Source: Demequina litoralis
GTDB taxonomy: Bacteria; Actinomycetota; Actinomycetes; Actinomycetales; Demequinaceae
Length of the DNA: 39,730 nt
Assembly: GCF_030418455.1 (NCBI RefSeq)
Contig: NZ_JAUHPW010000014.1
Location: forward strand, 1-39,730
Direction: 5' to 3'
In this document: positions 35,892-39,730 of the stretch, in pieces
How positions within the stretch are numbered: position 1 is the first letter of the stretch
Layout: each line of letters opens with the position of its first letter
Program-made: the position numbers and the translations under genes
Notes under the pieces: model-generated
The model's database searches: none
Told to the model about the DNA's origin: nothing
Seen by the model: the letters and a program-made list of their open reading frames with translations, nothing else

Positions 35892-38594
35892 ATGGCGGAG
35901 ATGACCTCCACCGACACGTCCCTGCTCGCCCGCCTTCCGGAGACGGCGCCCGGCGCGGTTCCCGATCCTGACGCGCTCTACGACGCATTCGCGACGTGGG
36001 CGGCGGACCGCGACCTTCCATTGTACCCCCATCAGGAGGAAGCGCTGATCGAGCTCGTCTCGGGCTCACACGTGATCCTCGCGACGCCGACCGGCTCGGG
36101 CAAGTCCCTCGTCGCCGCTGGCGCCCATCTCGCCGCGCTGGCCGCGCATCGTGCCGGCGCTGGCGGCCGCACGTTCTACACGGCTCCGCTGAAGGCGCTG
36201 GTGTCCGAGAAGTTCTTCGCGCTGATCGAGATGTTCGGCAGCGAGAACGTCGGCATGATGACGGGCGACTCCGCGGTGAACCCCGACGCACCGATCATCT
36301 GCTGCACCGCGGAGATCCTCGCCAACCTGGCGCTGCGCGACGGTGCCGCGACCGACGCGTCGCTCGTCGTGATGGACGAGTTCCACTTCTACTCCGACCC
36401 GCAGCGTGGCTGGGCCTGGCAGGTGCCGCTGCTCGAGCTGCCGGACACGCAGTTCCTGCTGATGTCGGCCACGCTCGGCGACACCTCGTGGCTCGTGGAG
36501 GACCTCGAGAGCCGCACCGGTCGAGCGGTGGCCGAGGTCGCGACCGCCGAGCGGCCGGTCCCCCTGACCTTCGAGTACATGCTGGAGCCGCTGCCCGAGG
36601 TGGTCGAGCGCATCGTCCAGACCGGTCGCGCGCCCGTGTACATCGTCCACTTCACGCAGAAGGACGCGGTCGAGCGCGCGCAGGCGCTGCTCAGCATGGG
36701 CCTCGCGACCCGCTCCGAGCGGGACGCGATCGCCGAGGCGCTCGACGGCGTGCGCTTCGGCACGGGCTTCGGCAGGACCCTGAGCCGCTTCCTTCGCGCG
36801 GGCGTCGGCGTCCACCACGCGGGCATGCTGCCCAAGTACCGCCGCATCGTCGAGCGGCTCACGCAGCAGGGCCTGCTCAAGGTGGTGTGCGGCACGGACA
36901 CGCTGGGCGTAGGCATCAACGTGCCCATCCGCACCGTGCTGCTCACGTCGCTCGTCAAGTACGACGGCGAGAAGATGCGCCACCTCACCGCGCGCGAGTT
37001 CCATCAGATCGCGGGCAGGGCGGGGCGGGCGGGCTACGACACGGAGGGCGAGGTCGTCGTGATGGCGCCCGAGCACGTGATCGAGAACCGCAAGCTGCTC
37101 CTCAAGGCGGGCGACGACCCGAAAAAGAAGAAGAAGATCGTCCGGAAGAAGGCACCGCAGGGCCATGTCAACTGGACCGACGCGACCTTCGAGCGGCTGC
37201 GCGACGCCGACCCCGAGCCGCTCACCTCGAGCTTCGCCGTCACGCACGCCATGGTGCTCAACCTCCTGGCGCGAGGCAGGGACGATGCGCGCAGCGGGCG
37301 GGAGCCCCAAGACCCGGTCCTCGCGATGAGGGACCTCCTGGCCGCGGTGCACGAGACCCCGACGCAGCGGGCCGCGCACGCGCGCCAGGCGCTGCGGATC
37401 TACTGGTCGCTGCGGCAGGCCGGCGTCGTCGAGAGGATCCGGGTGCCGGACGCGGCGCACCCGCGCGGCGCTCGGCCGTCCGTGCGCCTCACGGTCGACG
37501 TGCCCCGCAACTTCGCGCTCAACCAGCCGCTGTCCCCGTTCGCGCTCGCAGCGATGGACCTGCTGAACGTCGAGTCGCCGACGCACGCGCTCGACGTCGT
37601 CTCCGTCATCGAGGCGACGCTGTCCGACCCGCGCCAGCTCCTGCTCGCGCAGCAGCATCAGGCACGCGGCGAGGCGGTCGCGGCCATGAAGGCGGAGGGG
37701 ATGGAGTACGAGGAGCGCCTCGACGCGCTCGAGGACGTCACGTGGCCCAAGCCGCTCGCGGACCTGCTCGAGCCCGCCTTCACGATGTACCGCCGCTCCA
37801 ACCCGTGGATCCTCGGTGCCGAGCTCGCACCGAAGTCCGTGGTCCGCGACATGCTCGAGAAGGCGATGACCTTCGGCGACCTGGTCTCGGCGTACGGGCT
37901 CGAGCGCACCGAGGGCATCGCGCTGCGCTACCTGGCGGAGGCCTACCGCGCGATGCGTCAGACGGTCCCCGAGGAGCACCGCACCGAGGAGGTGCAGGAG
38001 ATCACCGAGTGGCTCGGCGAGGTGGTCCGCTCGACCGACTCGTCGCTGTTGGACGAGTGGGAGCGGTTGTCCAACCCGGAGGCGCTGATCGCCGACGACG
38101 CCGACCCGGCCGCCCCGGACGTCACGGGGACGATGCCGGGGCCGGCGCGCCCGCTGAGCGGCAATCCGCGCGTGCTGCGCAGGCTCGTACGCAACGCGAT
38201 GTTCCGGCGGGTCGAGCTCGCCTCACGGCGTGCGTGGGACGCCCTCGGCGGCCTCGACAAGGAGGCCGGGTGGGACGCGTCCGCCTGGGAGGATGTGCTC
38301 GCGCCGCTGTTCGACCTGCACGGGGACGATGCGGTCGGCATCGGCCCGGACGCGCGCTCGAGCGCGCTGCTCACCTTCGTCGAGGCCGGTTCGGCGGGGG
38401 ACGACGGGCGGGCGCGCGCGGCGCTCGCCTCGGCGGGGCATGCCGAGGCGCCGGCGGGCACGTGGATCGTGCGCCAGGTGATCGACGACCCGGCGGGCGA
38501 CCACGACTGGGCGATCGTCGCGGCCGTCGACCTGGACGCGAGCGACGAGGCCGGCGAGGTGGTGCTCGAGGTGCTGGCGGTGGGCGACCGCTGA
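35892..38594 (+). CDS. DEAD/DEAH-box RNA helicase with C-terminal DUF3516
   Basis: 900 residues. The N-terminal helicase core has the Q-like LYPHQEEALIEL, Walker A ATPTGSGKS (about 64-72), TAPLKALVSEKF, Walker B MDEFH, the motif III SAT (MSATLGD), GVGVHHAGMLPKYRR and QIAGRAGRAGYD, a Ski2/HelY-like set. A lysine run (DPKKKKKIVRKK) precedes the C-terminal half, which matches the actinobacterial DUF3516 domain. The substrate is presumably RNA. An ATG at 35901 is an alternative start, preceded at 7 nt by GACAAT, a possible -10 box. Confidence 0.92.
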   Translation: MAEMTSTDTSLLARLPETAPGAVPDPDALYDAFATWAADRDLPLYPHQEEALIELVSGSHVILATPTGSGKSLVAAGAHLAALAAHRAGAGGRTFYTAPLKALVSEKFFALIEMFGSENVGMMTGDSAVNPDAPIICCTAEILANLALRDGAATDASLVVMDEFHFYSDPQRGWAWQVPLLELPDTQFLLMSATLGDTSWLVEDLESRTGRAVAEVATAERPVPLTFEYMLEPLPEVVERIVQTGRAPVYIVHFTQKDAVERAQALLSMGLATRSERDAIAEALDGVRFGTGFGRTLSRFLRAGVGVHHAGMLPKYRRIVERLTQQGLLKVVCGTDTLGVGINVPIRTVLLTSLVKYDGEKMRHLTAREFHQIAGRAGRAGYDTEGEVVVMAPEHVIENRKLLLKAGDDPKKKKKIVRKKAPQGHVNWTDATFERLRDADPEPLTSSFAVTHAMVLNLLARGRDDARSGREPQDPVLAMRDLLAAVHETPTQRAAHARQALRIYWSLRQAGVVERIRVPDAAHPRGARPSVRLTVDVPRNFALNQPLSPFALAAMDLLNVESPTHALDVVSVIEATLSDPRQLLLAQQHQARGEAVAAMKAEGMEYEERLDALEDVTWPKPLADLLEPAFTMYRRSNPWILGAELAPKSVVRDMLEKAMTFGDLVSAYGLERTEGIALRYLAEAYRAMRQTVPEEHRTEEVQEITEWLGEVVRSTDSSLLDEWERLSNPEALIADDADPAAPDVTGTMPGPARPLSGNPRVLRRLVRNAMFRRVELASRRAWDALGGLDKEAGWDASAWEDVLAPLFDLHGDDAVGIGPDARSSALLTFVEAGSAGDDGRARAALASAGHAEAPAGTWIVRQVIDDPAGDHDWAIVAAVDLDASDEAGEVVLEVLAVGDR

Positions 38595-38597
38595 CCG

Positions 38598-38969
38598 TCA
38601 GTGCGTCTCGACGACGATGCGCCCCATCGGGGTGAGCGAGATCGGGATGAGCTTGAGGTTCGCCCACGCCATCGGGATGCCGATGATGGTGATCGCGAGG
38701 GTGAACGCTGTGACGACGTGGGCGATCGCGAGGATCAGGCCGAGCGGGATCCACAGGATGTTGCCGACCACGGTCCACGCGCCGGCGTCCGGGTCGCGCA
38801 CCACCTCGCGGCCGAAGGGCCAGATCGAGTAGTTCGCGATGCGGAAGCAGGCGATACCCGCGGGGATGCCGATGATGGTGATGAAGGCGATGACGCCGAC
38901 GATCGCGTAGGACACCCACAGGCCGATGCCCGCGAAGAAGAACCAGATGATGTTGAGGATGGTGCGCAC
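38598..38969 (-). CDS. YccF domain membrane protein
   Basis: 123 residues with several hydrophobic segments and two copies of the YccF motif: VIAFITIIGIPAGIACFRIANYSIWPFGREV and LAITIIGIPMAWANLKL, the latter followed by a P-x-G turn. The function of YccF proteins is not established. The GTG at 38969 follows GGGAG by 6 nt. It converges on the helicase gene with only 3 nt between stops. Confidence 0.9.
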   Translation of the reverse strand: MRTILNIIWFFFAGIGLWVSYAIVGVIAFITIIGIPAGIACFRIANYSIWPFGREVVRDPDAGAWTVVGNILWIPLGLILAIAHVVTAFTLAITIIGIPMAWANLKLIPISLTPMGRIVVETH

Positions 38970-39054
38970 GGAGAGCTCCCGGTAGACGACGGTGGGCCAC
39001 CTGGCCCTACCCCGCTCAGCCTACGGGGGGGGTGCGCGGAGCCCCGCCGTTCCA

Positions 39055-39060
39055 TACGCT
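39055..39060 (+). promoter_or_regulatory. -10 box of the kinase-like gene
   Basis: TACGCT, 8 nt, then the ATG at 39069. There is no Shine-Dalgarno, so a leaderless start is likely. Confidence 0.4.
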
Positions 39061-39068
39061 GTCGTCCC

Positions 39069-39647
39069 ATGCGGATCGTGGTCTCGGGCACTCACGCCAG
39101 CGGCAAGAGCACACTGATCAGCGACTTCGCTTCTCGGCATCCGGAGTACGACGTCCTCGGCGACCCGTTCGAGGAGATCGCGGACGAGGGCTTCGTCGAC
39201 CTCGACGCCGCGCTCTTCCGGGCGCAGCTGGAGCTCGCCGTCCTTCGCCTCGAGGAGACGGCCGAGGGGTCCAACGTGATCGTCGAACGCGGCCCGATGG
39301 ACTTCGTCGCCTATCTCACGGCACTCGACCGCCTCGGGCGTCACGGCCGCTCGAGCGCATCGTTGAGGGCGGGCCTGGCTCGGGCCGAGGCAGTGGCCGA
39401 CAGGATCGACCTGTGGGTGCTCTTGCCGCTGGACGACGGCAACCCCATCACGGTGAGCGAAGACGAGGACCCCGCGCTCCGCGCAGCGATGAACGATGCG
39501 CTCCTGGATCTCGCGGATGACGCCGGCCCGACGGGCGCAAGGGTCGTCGAGCTGACAGGCGACCCGACGGCCCGACTCCTCACGCTCGAACGAGCGGTAG
39601 AGCCGTCCAGACGTACCAACTCCCCAATAGAAAGCGCTGGTATATGA
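39069..39647 (+). CDS. P-loop ATPase, kinase-like (AAA_28-type)
   Basis: 192 residues. The P-loop GTHASGKS is at 7-14, and IVERGPMDFVAYL (71-83) resembles the D-R-x-P/lid region of nucleoside or small-molecule kinases; AAA_28 proteins such as NadR-like kinases have this layout. The substrate is unknown. Its codon use is less GC-biased than its neighbours, mostly near the 3' end (39601-39647), which may mark a more recent arrival. The stop codon touches the following terminator. Confidence 0.75.
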   Translation: MRIVVSGTHASGKSTLISDFASRHPEYDVLGDPFEEIADEGFVDLDAALFRAQLELAVLRLEETAEGSNVIVERGPMDFVAYLTALDRLGRHGRSSASLRAGLARAEAVADRIDLWVLLPLDDGNPITVSEDEDPALRAAMNDALLDLADDAGPTGARVVELTGDPTARLLTLERAVEPSRRTNSPIESAGI

Positions 39648-39680
39648 CAAGAGGCCCCACCTTTCGGTGGGGCCTCTTGT
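39647..39680. terminator. 15-bp perfect hairpin, bidirectional terminator
   Basis: 39647-39661 pairs without mismatch with 39666-39680 around a 4-nt TTTC loop. It lies between the kinase-like gene (+) and the rRNA operon (-), 9 nt from the 5S end, and can serve both. It is the cleanest terminator in the window. Confidence 0.9.
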
Positions 39681-39689
39681 GAAGAGATG

Positions 39690-39730
39690 TGCCGCGGCGT
39701 CCTACTCTCCCACACCCTCGCGAGTGCAGT
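39690..39730 (-). rRNA. rrf: 5S ribosomal RNA, 3' part, cut by window edge
   Basis: Read on the minus strand, the last 41 bases contain GGGAGAGTAGGACGCCGCGGC, the conserved 3' end of 5S rRNA. The remaining roughly 75 bases, and presumably the 23S and 16S genes, lie beyond the window. The exact 3' end is uncertain by a few bases. Confidence 0.88.

Noticed and set aside
33629..35971. Very long open frame (780 codons) antisense to the repeat-protein gene, and another at 34303-35634
   Set aside because: High GC and the repeated codon pattern of the real gene keep antisense frames open. Their translations are Val/Thr/Ala-only repeats with no domain, no ribosome site and a start inside another gene.
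37120..37160. Lysine run in the helicase as a frameshift or insertion
   Set aside because: The frame continues normally into the DUF3516 region; a basic linker at this point is compatible with the family.

Overview
The window is very GC-rich, tightly packed bacterial DNA with GTG, TTG and ATG starts. Its gene families point to a high-GC actinobacterium, most likely of Micrococcales type: glgA divergent from glgC, a sufR-B-D-C-S-U-T Fe-S operon, an InhA-type FabI beside FabG, and a nudix-pyrG-mctB-steA-recN-nadK-tlyA block in the order known from Mycobacterium tuberculosis (Rv1700 to Rv1691). The genus is an inference. No transposase, phage gene, CRISPR array or tRNA was seen. No stretch without a gene exceeds 300 bases; the longest are about 265 nt (22106-22370) and 235 nt (5474-5708).

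Layout. 67-2325 (-): an ABC ATPase, an Rrf2-family regulator and a TauE/SafE permease, with a promoter and palindromes before the permease. 2337-5473: glycogen synthase (-) divergent from ADP-glucose pyrophosphorylase and a SerB phosphatase (+). 5709-8672 (-): fabG, fabI, a SixA-type phosphatase and a GH105/88-like hydrolase. 8744-11257: SURF1 (+) facing an ABC-F ATPase (-). 11390-14433: biotin transporter genes bioY, bioM and bioN, with an alpha/beta hydrolase lying antisense between bioY and bioM. 14430-15543 (-): a DUF1697 protein and an FMN reductase. 15658-22105 (-): the SUF iron-sulfur assembly operon with a Rieske protein gene inside it. 22371-24519 (+): heme A synthase and threonine ammonia-lyase. 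24697-35758 (-): the pyrG/recN/tlyA block, opened by a 720-residue protein with a long Arg/Asp repeat domain. 35892-38594 (+): a DUF3516-type DEAD-box helicase. 38598-39647: a YccF protein (-) and a P-loop kinase-like protein (+). A 15-bp hairpin terminator and the 3' end of a 5S rRNA gene (-) close the window, so an rRNA operon lies just beyond.

How it fits together. SURF1 and CtaA both serve the heme-copper oxidase, and the SUF operon supplies Fe-S clusters under a cysteine-bearing SufR. GlgA and GlgC start alpha-glucan synthesis, and FabG and FabI are the two reductases of fatty-acid elongation. Many promoters place a TANNNT -10 box 6-8 nt before the start codon, which predicts leaderless mRNAs, while genes inside operons commonly overlap by 4 nt (ATGA, GTGA or TTGA).

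The least explained items are the Arg/Asp repeat protein, the long inverted repeats at 5517-5588 and 24586-24635, an over-represented octamer GACGATGC, and palindromes that sit on or between promoter elements.
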